Source of the DNA: Bolinopsis microptera
Taxonomy: Eukaryota > Ctenophora > Tentaculata > Lobata > Bolinopsidae
NCBI RefSeq assembly: GCF_026151205.1
Contig: NC_087083.1
Span: forward strand, 10,972,944-11,036,943
Length of the DNA stretch: 64,000 nt
Reading direction: 5' to 3'
Shown piece by piece: positions 36,402 to 49,600 of the stretch; position 1 is the first letter of the stretch, and every line of letters begins with the position of its first letter. The position numbers were made by a program, and so were the translations under genes. The notes beneath the pieces are model-generated. The model made no database searches. It had not been told where the DNA came from and saw nothing but the letters and a program-made list of their open reading frames with translations.

Positions 36402-36662
36402 CTCCAACAAGTACTCATGTTTCCACAGCTTGCCAAAAGATATTTGAGATGACGCATCAGCTAGTCATGATCTGTAGCACGTTCGATGTTACGCGACCTT
36501 ACCATTTGAGCATTTGAAGGCATGGGTCATTTGCAGCCGTCTCACATGTCATTATATATCGTGCAAAACGCACTTTATAACGACAGCACCATAATATATA
36601 AGTGACATGTCATTATAAAGTGCTTGTCACTATATAGTGTTGTCATTATATAGTGCGGGAAT
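36402..36662. mobile_element. Solo terminal fragment of the Mutator-like element
   Basis: Matches the right arm of the element near 53850-54136: CCAACAAGTACTCATGTTTC, CACGTTCGATGTTACGCGAC, GCAGCCGTCTCACATGTCAT, then repeated TGTCATTATATAGTG units ending GTGCGGGAATC. Only one end is present. It shows that GATTCCCGCAC belongs to the element terminus. Confidence 0.75.
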
Positions 36663-37784
36663 CTGTCCAGGTAACACAAATTCCAACTGCTCTCTACTTA
36701 TTCCGCGGATCAAGGAGTATTGAGAAGCCAGGATCGAGTGTTCCGCAAAGGAACTTTTTAATCACAGCAAAGTTATGTGTTCATTACGTGTACAATTAGG
36801 TTACCAGTCTGCAGATATATAGTCCTAGTCCTACAGACTGGTAATCTAATTGTCTACTGTCCAGGTAACACAAATTCCAACTGATCTGATCTATTTGATG
36901 AAAAAAACGTACTACAATTCCAACTGCTGATGACTCTTTCAAAGAAATTTCTAATAAAACAGTAAACTCATGAGTACCAACAATTTAAAATGAAATTAAA
37001 TAAATCGCGTTACGACATTTAATTTTGATTGTTTGTCCTGAAAAATTGATTGGGTATTGTAAGTCAAAATAAGATAAAATAAAGAAGCTGTTGATAATAA
37101 GACTGTTTTATATAAACCCTCACCCCGATCCAAACCATAAACAAAACTCGAAGAATCGGAGATTACCATAACCCTTTAAACCATAACTCTAACCATAACC
37201 CTAAACATTTAAATTTAGTTTTACTTGAACACTCCAATTATTTCAGCCCTCAATAAAATTGATTGTGGATATAGACAATGGACATATTGATATATAAATA
37301 CAGCGACTTCACGGCGCATTATAATGTACAAGGAGTAAATGTGCTATCCATTTATCAAAGTAATTGATAAATGACGAAGGAACTGATATGAAGGAATGGG
37401 AAAAGCGAGCTTGTCAAACAGTGTAAGAACTATTCATTTACAATTATTGTAATAGATTAAAAAGAATTTCCCGAAGGCAGCTGTACTCGGCAATAAAGAT
37501 TCAATAAACGTCAGCTAATTCACTAACTACCACCCTTATCCCGAAATACTAGGTATTGACCCGAATGCAACCCCCCTGGGCCTCCCCTGGCCACGAACAG
37601 GCACGTAGCCTGGGGGGGGGGGGGGGGGGGGTAAGGGGGCCAAGGGGTCTAGCGAATATTTTTACGGAGGAGCAAGCTAAAAAACTCTCCGATACTAGAT
37701 TTTCGGAATGTTTGAACAATTATGGTGACAATAGTGAAAAAGAGGGAGTGGCGTGCCACGTACCCCGGCCCTAGTATTGTAATT

Positions 37785-38445
37785 AATTAGATTAATTAGA
37801 TTTAACGAAACTTTCAGGAAATCTAAGTTTGACCTTGTATTTGCCGGGCATTTTTCAGAATTTGGCCGCCAAATTTTTTTAAAGGCCAGATTTCAAATTC
37901 AATATTAAAACTTGAGGTCGATGCGATTTTACGTTGATTCTGAAAATTTCATGTACAAATATTGAAACCCTATTGAGTTCTATTGTTTTGAGCGAAATCT
38001 GTTTTGCAAAAATCGCGAACCGAGATATGGGCGATTTTGTAATGTGTAATATAGGCTTACCTCCCATAAAAAGTTAATTTCATTTAAAAATATTGATATT
38101 TGACCAATTTATAGGCCAAAATCGATCAAATTAGGTGCGTATGCCCAATTATGGTCATATGGTTGTTGGCTTATAACTCAGTCATTTTTTGTCCAATCTT
38201 GATGAAAATTCATATACGAGTTCAGGGGATTACTAGCTACAAGTAGAGCACCTAAAATCTGGGTTTTGAGCATGTTCAGGGTATTTGGCTAAATTGAGCC
38301 TCATTTAGACCAAATATGGGCGTGGCTGCCCCGCTGGCACCGTTTGGCGGTTGGGGTCGGGGACCCCCTCAAAAATTCAATCACCGGTCCTTATAGTTTG
38401 TTGGTCAACTGCTATCTCGAAACCAAGTTCCCCCCCCCCCACCCC
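37785..38445 (-). repeat. Inverted copy of the 17187 repeat
   Basis: Reverse complement of 17187-17880, diverged, ending in a C run (about 38429-38440). Just upstream, 37723-37840 matches the repeat near 20540. Confidence 0.75.
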
Positions 38446-39420
38446 TTAAAGTGAAATTTGTGTTTACGAAAGGCTTTCTCTACAAGTACAAGCGATGGAA
38501 GGCTTCGTGTACCAAAATCAACCCATTAGGTGAGGAAACTTTATATCTTAAGTATAAGGAGTATCGTTCTATCTTAAACAAAGCTATAAAATCTGCGAAA
38601 AAAGCCCACTTGGGGTGGTTATAATTAAGTATTTTAAGTAGTATGCAGCTAATTTCAAGTGTGATAATCAAGTATCTGACCAAAAATCCGCATAATCATT
38701 TGAGTATAGTAGGTTTGTGATGTTATTTGGCTCCAGTAGGGTTTATAGATCAAACAAAATTTGGGTGGAAATTAAATTTCTGTGTCTATGAAGTCTGTGG
38801 CCACGCCCTTTTATACGATCGTGGGAAAATCTTACATGTTCCTGAAATAAATTCATATTCTTCTAATTAAAGCATATAGGGTATCCAAACCGATGTTTTT
38901 TGGCTCGGGAAATCGATTGGTGATGTCAATTTGACTCTCAGACCAATCCCTGATAAAAATAACCACGCCCATATTCACAATTGAGCTATAAAATTCCAAA
39001 AAATTTAAATGATTTTATTGGACAAATTGGGTGTCGAAACCAATGTTTTTTGGCTCGGGAAATCGATTGGTGATGTCTATTTGACTCTCAGACCACCCAT
39101 TAATAAGATAACCACGCCCAATTTGATAACTAAAATTGCCGTTAAAAGTGATTAATGTAAGATAGGAGCTGTTTGTCCCATGCGAAATATATCAAAAAAT
39201 CAGCAAAACGCGAGGTAAACTAACGATTAAATTAAGGTGATTTTTGTAATATTATATGCATATATCGATAAAATTGAACCCAAGCTGATAAGAAAATGTG
39301 CAGTGCACCTGTGGGGGGGGGGTCCAACCCGATTTTTCCGATCATTCCGATTCCGATTTTGGCCTCATCAACCCTCATATCGGAAAAATCGGGAAAATTT
39401 AAATCTTCCCTCTGAGGTTT

Positions 39421-39816
39421 CTAGGCGATATAGGTAGCTATTTCTGTACTTAAATATGACAAGAAATCGATTGGTGGTGGTCCCAGAACCCCAAAATGGT
39501 TTCTTGTTCCAAACAAGAATCGTTTCGTCCGAAAAACAACACACTGTCGTATCAACTCTTGTTTGACAGAAACATCCACCCCGGTCCACAATTGAAAGAG
39601 GTACGGTTGGTAATAACAATTGTAACAAATAGCGAACGCTTTAGTAACTTTTGATTTAAATTGTCTCCACAATTTGTACAGGCTATCTGCAGAAATGGGT
39701 AGCACGGTTAATGACCATGGTCCTTTCTCAAACTTCCAATCCTCAGTTAGATACAAAGAATAGTCTACACAATTTTTAATAACATTAAAAGGGATGAAAA
39801 TCACTTTATTTATCAA
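39421..39816 (-). other. Unrecognised open frame, 131 codons
   Basis: Lies inside the inverted-repeat unit between the left arm and the GGA array. The product would contain KFEKGPWSLTVLPISADSLY and two Cys-rich short runs; I recognise no domain. Nothing separates it clearly from a chance frame. Confidence 0.2.
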
Positions 39817-39980
39817 AATCTTTATTTATCATGTAACAACTTTTCCACAGTACTGGAGAGTAAAACTCTGTTAAACAAAAAAATTCTCGAGCACATTTTG
39901 AGTCAGTAACAGTAACATGTCAATATGTTACAGACTCAAATGCGTTTAAAACATTTTAGTAACAATAAATTGTGTAAACT

Positions 39981-42701
39981 GATGAGGAGGAGGAGGAGGA
40001 CTGAAGAAGAGGAGGACTGAGGAGGAGTAGGAGGAGAAGGAGGAAGAATGGGGAGGAGGAGGACTGGGGAGGACTGACGAGGAGGAGAAGGACCGAGGAG
40101 GACTGAGGAGGAGGAGGACTGAAGAGGAGAGGGAGGACTGAGGAAGAGGAGCAGGATTGGTGAGGATGAGGAGGAGGAATAGGAGGACTGAGGACGGGGA
40201 GGAGGAGGACTAAGGGGACGCGAGGGCTAAGGACGAGGAAGACTGAGGACGAGGACGAGGACTGAGGAGGAGGACTGATAAGAAGGAGAAGGAGGAGGAC
40301 TGAGGATAAGGAGGAGGAGAAGGAGGACAGGGGGAGGACTGAGGAGGAGGACTGAGGACTGAGAAGAAGGAGGACTGAGGAGGACAGAGGGGGAAGACTG
40401 AGGAGGACCAGGACGAGGACTAGGAGGATGAGGAAGAGGACTAAGGACGAGGACTAGGAGGATGAGGCCGAGGAATAAGGACGATGAGGATGAGGACGAG
40501 GACTAAGGACTAAGGACGAGGAGGAGGACGACTGAGGAGGAGGACTGATTAGGAGGAGAAGGAGGAGGAGGAGAACTGAGGAGGAGGAGGAGAAGGAGGA
40601 AGACTGAGGAGAAAGAGGAGGACTGGGGAGGACTGAGGAGGAGAAGGACCGAGGAGGACTGAGGAGGAGGAGGACTGAAGAGAAGAGGGAGGACTGAGGA
40701 AGAGGAGCAGGATTGGTGAGGAGGAGGGGGAGGAGGAAGACGAGAAGGAGGAGAAGGAGGAGGACTGAGGACGGGGAGGAGGATGAGGACTAAGGACGGG
40801 GAGGACTGGGGAGGACGACGAGAGCGAGGACAAGGAGGAAGACTGAGGAGGAGGACTTGGGAGGACTGAGGAGAAGGAGGAGGAGGAGGAAGAGGAGGAC
40901 TGAGGACGGGGAGGAGGAGGACTAAGGGGACGCGAGGGCTAAGGACGAGGAGGACTGAGGACGAGGACGAGAGCGAGGACGAGGACTGAGGAGGAGGACT
41001 GATAAGAAGGAGAAGGAGGAGGACTGAGGACGGGGAGGAGGATGAGGACTAAGGACGGGGAGGACTGGGGAGGAAGACTGAGGAGGAGGACTTGGGAGGA
41101 CTGAGGAGAAGGAGGACTGCAGGAGGACTGAGGAGGATGATGAGGATGAGGAGATGGAGAATTGGGGGAGGACTGATGATGAGGAGGACTGGGGGAGGAC
41201 TGAGGAGGAGGAGGAGGACTTAGGAGTAGGAGGAGAAGGAGGAAAAGGAGGAGAAGGAGAAGGAGGACTGAGGAGGAGGACTTAGGAGTAGGAGGAGAAG
41301 AAGGAGAAGGAGAAGGAGGACTGAGGAGGAGGAGGAGGACTGAGGAGGAGGACTGAAGAGGATGAGGAGGATGAGGAGGAGGAGGAGGACTGAGGAGTAG
41401 GACTGAGGAGGAGGAGGAGGACTAAGAAGGAGGATGAGGAGGAGACTGATGAGGAGGAGGAGGAGGACTGAGGATGAAGACTGAGGAGGATGAGGACAAG
41501 GACGAGGACTAGGAGGATGAGAACAAGGGCTAAGGAAGAGGAGGAGGACGACTGAGGAGGAGAACTGATTAGGAGGAGAAGGAAGAGGAGAAGGAGGAGG
41601 AGGATGAGGAGGAGGATAAGGAGGAGAATGAGGAGGAGGATGAGGAGGACTGAGAAGGAGGAGGAGAATGAGGAGGATGACTCAGGAGGATGACTCAGGA
41701 GGATGACTCAGGAGGAGGACTGAAGAGGAGGAGGAGGACTGCTGAGGAGGAGGAGGAGGAGGACTCAGGAGGAGGAGGAGGACTCAGGAGGAGGAGGAGG
41801 ACTCAGGAGGAGGAGGAGGACTGAGGACGGGGAGGAGGAGGAGGATGGGACTAAGAGGACGCGAAGACTAAGGACGAGGAGGACCGAGGAGGAGGACGAG
41901 AGAGAGGACGAGAGAGAGGACGAGGAGGAGGACTGATAAGAAGGAGAAGGAGGAGGATGAGGTCTGAGGAGGAGGACTGAGGATGAGGAGAAGGAGAAGG
42001 AGGACTGGGGGAGGACTGAGGAAGAGGAGGACTTGGGGAGGACTAAGGAGGAGGAGGACTGGGGGAGGACTGAGGAGGAGGAGGACTTAGGAGTAGGAAG
42101 AGAAGGAGGAAAAGGAGAAGGAGGAGAAAGAGGACTGAGGAGGAGGAGGAGGACTTAGGAGTAGGAGGAGAAGGAGAAGGAGGACTGAGGAGGAGGAGGA
42201 CGAGGAGGACTGAGGAGGAGGAGAAGGACTGAGGAGGAGGAGGAGGATGAGGAGGAGTAGGAGGAGGAGGAGGAGTAGGAGGAGGAGGAGGAGGAGGAGG
42301 AGGAGGAGGAGGAGGAGGAGGAGGAGGAGGAGGAGGAGGAGGAGGAGGAGGAGGAGGAGGAGGAGGAGGAGGACTGACGAGTAGGAGGAGGACTGGGGAC
42401 TGAGGAGGAGGAGGAGGAGGACTGAGGAGGAAGAGGACTGAGGAGGATGAGGAGGAGGAGAAGGACTGAGGAGTTGGACTGAGGAGGATGAGGAGGACTA
42501 AGGAGGAGGATGAGGAGTCGAGGAGGAGGCTGAGGAGGAGGAGGATTGATGAGGAGGAGAAGGAGGAGGAGGACTGAGGAGGAAGACTGAGGAGGATGAG
42601 GACGAGGACTAGGAGGATGATAACGAGGGCTAAGGAAGAGGACTGATTAGGAGGAGAAGGAGGAGGAGGATAAGGAGTAGATTGAGGAGGAGGAGGAGGA
42701 T
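39981..42701 (+). repeat. GGA-rich polypurine minisatellite, about 2.7 kb
   Basis: Built from GAGGAGGAGGACTGA-like units with long pure (GGA)n stretches (for example 42263-42372). The plus strand is almost free of pyrimidines apart from regular ACT. Ser/Pro-rich open frames on the minus strand are by-products. Such tracts can form triplex or G-quadruplex structures. Confidence 0.97.
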
Positions 42702-43307
42702 GACTAATAACAATATAGCATATTATATATGTAGGGGTTCTGGTTGAATTATATCACTTCTGAGAGGTTTTAGATATCGATTCTGTAAATTTATCAATTT
42801 TCCGATTCTTCCGATTTTTCCGATTCCGATTTTTGGGAATTTTGAGGCTCAATTGTGAATATGGGCGTGGTCATCTCATCAGGGAGTGGCCTGAGAGTCA
42901 AATATACATCGCCAATCGATTTCCCGAGCCAAAAAACATTGGTTTCGACACCCAATTTGTCCAAGAAAATCACTTACATTTTTTGGAATTTTGAAGCTCG
43001 ATTGTGAATATGGGCGTGGTTATCTTATCAGGGAGTGGTCTGAGAGTCAAATTGACATCACCAATCGATTTCCCGAGCCAAAAAACATTGGTTTGGATAC
43101 CCTATATGCTTTAATTATAAGAATATGAATTTATTTCAGGAACATGTAAGATTTTCCCACGATCGTATAAAAGGGCGTGGCCACAGACTTCATAGACACA
43201 GAAATTTAATTTCCACCCAAATTTTTTTTGATCTATAAACCCTACTGGAGCCAAATAACATCACAAACCTACTATACTCAAATGATTGTGCGGATTTTTG
43301 GCCAGAT

Positions 43308-43944
43308 ACAGGATTATCGGCAATACTCAGCCGTAACATATGCAGGAATTTATCTATTTATCTGTTTATGCATGCTTCTCAACTCACACATTCACATCTG
43401 CTACAGGGATAATAACTACTTCGTTTGAGATCGCAACACAGTCAACACTGTAACTTACTTCTCTATTAAAGTATTAACGGGGCCGCTGGCTAGTTTACTT
43501 ATGTTCGTTGCATTTAATAAGACTGGCGGGTCACATGTTGTTACGACGGCACATGTTTTCGGAACTCCGTTATATTTATAATGATAACACTGAACATAAG
43601 CAATTCAGCGGGTACCTTTATCTCTTTGTAACGCAAAAGCTTATTTATATGGCCGCGCTCTTGCATGGTATTTTGCAACTAATTTCGTTAATGGGCCCTT
43701 GCCAGCACGCATATGATTAACTTAATTCATTCATTTTACACAATTATTATGATCATTAGCAGTTGCACCTTCCCAGCTCCCCTCCCCAAACAATGTTTTT
43801 ATTTGCAATATGATAATTGATCTACCGAAAATAAAACTCTCGTGGTGTTTATGTTATAATGCTATTATTAAATGATAAATCCGTTTAACGTTTTCAACTG
43901 GTTCCCGTTTCGTTTACATCCCGTTCGAACTATGGTAATGACCG
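43308..43944. other. No gene seen
   Basis: Short frames at 43228-43428 and 43508-43720 lack recognisable content. This is probably the 3' flank of the KH-domain gene. Confidence 0.4.
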
Positions 43945-44481
43945 TTATCCGATTAAAACGGTCGGCTCAACTAGCGGCAAAGCCGCTGCCGCTACGATTT
44001 GGTGGGGTTCCACCTGGCAGTCATCCCGGGACGTCAGGATGACTGCCCTCGGAGCAAACGGTGACCGTATTGTTCCTGGAATCTCTCTGTTCTGGGTTAG
44101 GATTTCTAAATCTACTCCACCCAGGTGGGCCGCTGAAAGGAGAATCCGCATTGCACCGATGAGTGCTACCGTGAGCCCCACGATTCGGATCCTTCTGAGG
44201 ATATTAGTATTACGAGATTTCTCATAGGTTATCTCGACCCCCCGCTCGTGCATCTGTTTCGTCACAGAGTGACCCGTTCCGTTGTTTTCGTAAGATCCTA
44301 ACAATAGTCGGACAAATTCACTCGGAATATTGAGCCTGAGAGTGCGGTGTTGGTTGCTCATTGTCGCCATTACAAACCTTCTGGAGGGTGTGCTGCAAGA
44401 CATTTGGCTACTAGGGGTAGCCAAATAGGGGTAGTACTGGAACTGGAAGAAGGAGTTCCGATATGACATTATCTGAGTCAT
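43945..44481 (-). CDS. KH-domain-like RNA-binding protein
   Basis: The ATG at 44481 gives 178 residues ending at a stop at 43945. The first third is low-complexity and Ser/Tyr-rich. The middle reads LRLNIPSEFVRLLLG, then a loop SYENNGTGHSV, then MHERGVEITY and RRIRIVGLTVALIGAMRIL. The order of beta strand, IPxEFVxxLLG, helix, GVxI strand, RIxIxG strand and AxxxIL helix is that of a KH fold; the canonical GxxG loop is altered and lengthened, so RNA binding may differ. A pyrimidine-rich acceptor (CCGACTCATTACGCAG) lies about 30 bp upstream of the ATG, implying an upstream exon, so the true N-terminus could be longer. Confidence 0.6.
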   Translation of the reverse strand: MTQIMSYRNSFFQFQYYPYLATPSSQMSCSTPSRRFVMATMSNQHRTLRLNIPSEFVRLLLGSYENNGTGHSVTKQMHERGVEITYEKSRNTNILRRIRIVGLTVALIGAMRILLSAAHLGGVDLEILTQNREIPGTIRSPFAPRAVILTSRDDCQVEPHQIVAAAALPLVEPTVLIG

Positions 44482-46649
44482 GTACTTGGTTTCCGTCACT
44501 AACTGGGCTGCGTAATGAGTCGGAGAGGGGGTTGAAGTCTTGGGACACAGGCTTCTATAGGGCTTCTGGTAAATGACGTTCCATCAGTGTCTGGGAACTT
44601 AGGATTCCATTGGTGGGAAGTGGCACTTCTCCTTTGATGGTATGGTGAGAAGATAGTTCTTTTTAGATTTAAGCCGTGAAGTGGATGGGCCATCCTTACA
44701 GCCTGCATTATTGAGAATTACAAATTATTATAGCTTTATAGAATAATATCAATAAAGAGGGTTGATTGCTAAATATGGCTTGAGGAACACTGCAGGTTAT
44801 CTCTTGCAATGCCCCAATTTATATAAAACTTCGATGCGTTCTTTTTTTTTGTTGGAAAGAAAGTTTTTATCCCTTTTCGCTTTGGCTCACAGTTAAATCT
44901 TAAATGGATAGCAGCAGTTATTTGCCCAAAATAAAATTATCGCTGCTCTTACGAAGATAAACTTAATGCGTGTCATTCTGTTAATGACATATTATGGCAA
45001 ATGGCGAAGATGCTGTCCTAACTCGAGTGACATTGTACCGAATAACAACAGCTCAAGAACCCCGAGACTGCTGACTCTCCATGCATGAGAGGATATATTA
45101 TACTACATTTTTTACTTGAACCTGACGAATCTTGTTAGATTTAATAAGCTTTGAAGAGTTTTAAGTTTAACGCACTGATTAGTTTTGTTTGATATCTTTT
45201 AATCAGACCGGAGATGTCTAGACTGTCAGTTTGAGTTAGCCTCAAACTTCAAAGAAAGATTTGACACCTTTGGCTTGATATCTCCTTTTTAGGATATCCC
45301 ACGGAAGGGTTTATTTTGTTATTTGTTCTTGTCTGCCTGCCGTGGATACTATCAATATTGAATTTATAAAAGCTTTTATAAAATTTAATAATATGCTTCA
45401 GAGGGAGAGAGAGCTTAGCTCGGATCTGGTTATGGTTACAGGCGTTGCTAAGGATCTGGTTAACACAGATAATATCACTATATCAGCTAACAAATCTTGT
45501 AATTTTAACGTAAAGAGATTTAGTAATTCAGTATAGTTGCAAGTCGGAAAGTTTGATTTAATTTAGTGCTGTTGATTGTTGAAGCTTCAAGCAAGTTGCT
45601 AGTATTAAGTTTAAACAGCTTAAACTGTCTTAATAATAAGTGCCAGTAACTGAGAAGCAAAATTTATCTGACAAGCACTTCCAGGGTGTCCAGAATTCAA
45701 ACAAAATACCTGTCTGCAGTTATAGTTTAAACGGGTAAGAATTTGAGTGATATTTTGAGAAGAAGATCAGTATTTAATGAAGATGTGCGTTTGAAAGCTA
45801 AACGACGCCCTGGACCTACAGAAGGGGTTTCTAGGGAGTTACTGTTAGCAGAGGGCTACTGGTACTGGTAGTGGTAGCTAGGAAATTTTTTTAAAATATG
45901 GGACAATACACTATATACATGTAGGTTACAAGCGTAACAAATTAAACGATGTTATAGTACATATAGTTTACATGTAGACAAAGAGAACCCTCTATGATCA
46001 AGACCTTGGACAAATACTTCATATTTGTAATAGTAATAATATGGCAATTATACAGTATGCACTAATGCGTAGTTCTAACAATCAATTGATTGATAATTTG
46101 CAGTGGTGGGGCCGATACAGAATAAAAACAACCAATTCTGAAAAACACATTAAAGCTATCAAAGTCTGGATAATTCATTTTGTTTCACTCTCAACGTTGA
46201 AGCTACAAACACCCATAAAAACAGCGGTTAAAATTGGAGTAATTAAATTAAGTAGTAATTTAAATTAAATTAGTTAATTAAATTGAGTAGTAGTAAATTT
46301 AGAGCAAAAATTAAAATAAAATCAGCTGCATTATTTTACTTTATCGGCAATATTACAAAAGTACGGACGAAAATGATAAAAACGTTTAAAATCTATTATC
46401 TGGTGCATATCAGAATTTAGAATAACAATTGTCTGTACTATTTCTAAGTTTAACCATAATATGAAATCTGACTGGGATTAATGGGAAGTGTACATCCATC
46501 AGTGATCTTTTTCGAGCGCTTTTATTAGTCAACCTGAAATTAAAGATAATAAGCCGTCAGATGAAATAACCAATTTCCAATTTAATGCATTTGAGAAAAC
46601 TTCATTTAGAAAGGTATGTCAAATGTACAAAATATGTAGCCAAGCTATA
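44482..46649. other. No gene seen
   Basis: AT-rich DNA between the KH-like gene and the 3' end of the receptor gene. The frames at 44499-44708, 45342-45536 and 46041-46268 are short and not recognised. The receptor 3' UTR and the upstream exon of the KH-like gene probably lie here. Confidence 0.45.
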
Positions 46650-49600
46650 TCATACATTGCTGAATTTCTGTTCTTCGGTGCTACGACAGGGTTTGACGCT
46701 TTTCCGAGTTAGATCAATGTTACAGTTGACTTGATCAGGTTCTTGTCTGTTCTCCAAGTCCATGTCACCCTTGCTTTTTCTCAACAGTGATATTATGAAA
46801 ATCATAGGGTTTATTGATGCGTTTACCAAGATTGTTGTATAGCTTGCCATTACCAAGAGGGAGAAATCTGCAAGATATTCAGTTGGAAATTTTCAATCGG
46901 TAGTCAGAGTTGTTTAACTCGTTTGACTGATGTGAAACTTAACATTACAGCAAAAAATTGAATTTATTGAACTTGATACAAACAAGATTGAATGAATCCA
47001 AAAGAGTTCCATGGCTTTGCAAAAAAGATGATATATATTCTAAAGATTTATTACCTTTCATTTCGATTTCTTTGAAAAAGAGGATGTCAAATGTTGACGT
47101 CATCTGAAAAATAAGATTAAATTAGAAATTCCTAACTTACCTTGCAGCCCGGTTTGTAAAATTTTAAATGTTGACCATTTCAAAACTCCAATTCAGAATT
47201 CAAATATTTGATTTCACAGTTCAGAATTTTACAACCCTCAAATCAAAGTTGAAATATAACCTGTTCATTAAGATAGTAATACCGCACATATTTGCACAGA
47301 AACTCAATGCAGACAAGCCAGTATGGTAGATACGACAGCAAAAAGGCGGTCATCACGGTCAAAGTTGTGTACGTTGCTTGGGTCAACCTTCTCGAACGTG
47401 TCACGTCTGTTTTGGATCTAGATACCAAACATGGTGGTCCGTCTCCAATCATTGTTTTCCTGTTTTAAAATAAAAGAGGTGGTAAAATAGCTAATACAGA
47501 GCCGTGGACCATGTAATAAGTCATTATGCAAACCTGTGGGCTTATAAAGCTCAATCCCTGAGTGCTCGACTGAATAATTCTTTCTGATGTGCATAGATAT
47601 TAAATTATTTACAGTTTGCACTTTGTTTCTGTGTTAATTCAAAAGACAGTTGCATTACATATTCCCTTTACCAACTGTGGCACTGTGCCAACTATGGCAC
47701 TGTGCCAACTCACCCATTTATGGTTAAGGTTGAACCCAACACATCACACGGTTTCGCGGTATCCATACTTTTTAATCCCAACGACTGATCCGACGTAAGG
47801 TAGGGTTTTGAGATCTTATTCCAGCCCTAAAAACTATTATTGTTAGTTAAACGATTATTATTAATTAAGTTATTTCCCTTTGAAGAATTGAAATTAACTT
47901 GAGTAAAACTTGAGCTTGGAATAATCAATATTTTCACAAAAAGATTGGTTTACCTTCTGAAGATGTTTCCGTTTATGTCTAAGTTTAATCATCTCCACTA
48001 CTATAGCAAAGTATAGCGCCAGAATCAGAGCACCGGGTATCATCAGAGGTATAATTACCATAAACACGTGGCCCCAGACAATTAACTTTCCGTCTGGTAG
48101 TAGCTGAGATGATAGGAAAGTATAGTGATTGAAAACAAAAAGTAAAAACTTTTTTGTTTGGAAGTTTCCAAAAGATTTAGAACATTATATTTTGTCAAGA
48201 ATTGCTTAAGAGATCTTATGTAGGTATATAACTTGCCCGTTCAGTTGCGGTTAATGCTTTGGTTAAGCATTTAGAATAAACGGAGTAAACAGATTAGTCG
48301 GATTAAACGATTTATAGAATATGAAACCATCTTTAGCCTTAACCTTGCGTTATCGTGTCTGTCGGAACTCGGAATTGCAGTTGCAAAAATAATTATTGTA
48401 ACTGAAGCATGTTTATTGGGTCGTTAAAAATTGGTCGCTGCAAATATATTTTAAAAGGTTTTTAAAGGTTAAACTAAGTAAAGTTATTTTAGAAAGGGAA
48501 AAGCGTGGGGTGCCCTACATAGACTGAAGGATATCTGGAAATCCAAACTGTCAAAGAGCCTAAAGATTAGATTGTTCATAGCGGCTTGTGAATCAGTACT
48601 GCTCTACGGATCAGAAACCTGGACACTGACAAAGGCTCAAGAGAAAAGTTTGGACGGGACATACACAAAGATGTTGCGTATGGTGCTGGGTATCTCATGG
48701 AAGGACAAGGTCAGCAATATAACTTTGTATGGTAGCCTCCCAAGGCTGTCAAACAAGTTACGAAGCAGGAGATTAAAAATGGCGGGACACTGCATCCGAC
48801 ATCCTGAGCTACTTGCCAGTGATTTAGTCTTATGGGAACCTACGCACGGTAGAGCACAGCAAGGCCGACCAAGACAAAGCTACTTGTCTATGTTACTGAA
48901 GGAAGTTGGGACAAACTCTAAAGAGGAACTGCGAACCCTGATGCGGGACAGGGATATATGGAGGGGGTTTTCTGGCGTAGATCGGACTTAGCTCCGACAT
49001 AGTAGTAGTAGTAGTAGTAGTTATTTTGTATTCATTAAGGTTTTAAAATGTTGGTTTAGCAACCGGGGGGGGGGGGGGGGGGTATTTCCCGTTCAGTTGC
49101 GGTTAATGCTTTGGTTAAGCATTTAGAATAAACGGAGTAAACAGATTAGTCGGATTAAACGATTTATAGAATATGAAACCATCTTTAGCCTTAACCTTGC
49201 GTTATCGTGTCTGTCGGAACTCGGAATTGCAGTTGCAAAAATAATTATTGTAACTAAAGCATGTTTATTGGGTCGTTAGAAATTGGTCGCTGCAAATATA
49301 CAAATATGTAGTGCAAAAATATATTTGACGCCTTCATACCTCGTGGACGGACCAGGTGCAAAGTCCAATGTACTGACTGTAAACATATCTGGCTCCTTTA
49401 AAGAATGGCACAATGGAAACAAGTATCGGTAGGATCCACATGACTATCATGTATCGGGATACTAAGGTTCCTTGGACCAGTCTCTTGAAGTGCATTGGTC
49501 GGGTTATTGCCAGCAGCCGGATCAAACTCAGCCCTATTGGGGAATATTGATTTGTAAAATTATCAAGACATAATAAAAAAGATACCGGCATAAACATCAT

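Larger units (their letters stand above)
38673..43307. mobile_element. Large inverted-repeat unit enclosing a GGA array
   Basis: Arms of about 450 bp: 38673-39125 and 42845-43307, in inverted orientation. They share outer ends CCGCATAATCATTTGAGTAT / ATACTCAAATGATTGTGCGG and inner phrases CGGGAAATCGATTGGTGATG and AGGGCGTGGCCACAGACTTC (reversed on the left). Each arm contains a duplicated submodule ending ACCACGCCCA. Next to the arms on the inside are matching CCGATTCCGATTTT-type tracts (39336-39400 and 42800-42840). The interior is a polypurine array plus about 600 bp of unique DNA. No transposase is recognisable. A foldback-type element is the likeliest reading. Confidence 0.65.
48236..49300. 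repeat. 213-bp direct repeats flanking a LINE fragment in a receptor intron
   Basis: 48236-48448 and 49088-49300 are identical except for two differences seen by eye. Both begin CCCGTTCAGTTGCGGTTAAT and end GGTCGCTGCAAATATA. Between them lie a LINE 3' part with a (TAG)n tail and a G-run module. Either the insertion carried a very long target duplication, or a local duplication captured it. Confidence 0.9.

Noticed and set aside
40549-40833. Ser/Pro-rich open frame on the minus strand
   Set aside because: By-product of the GGA polypurine array; no start context or non-repeat content.
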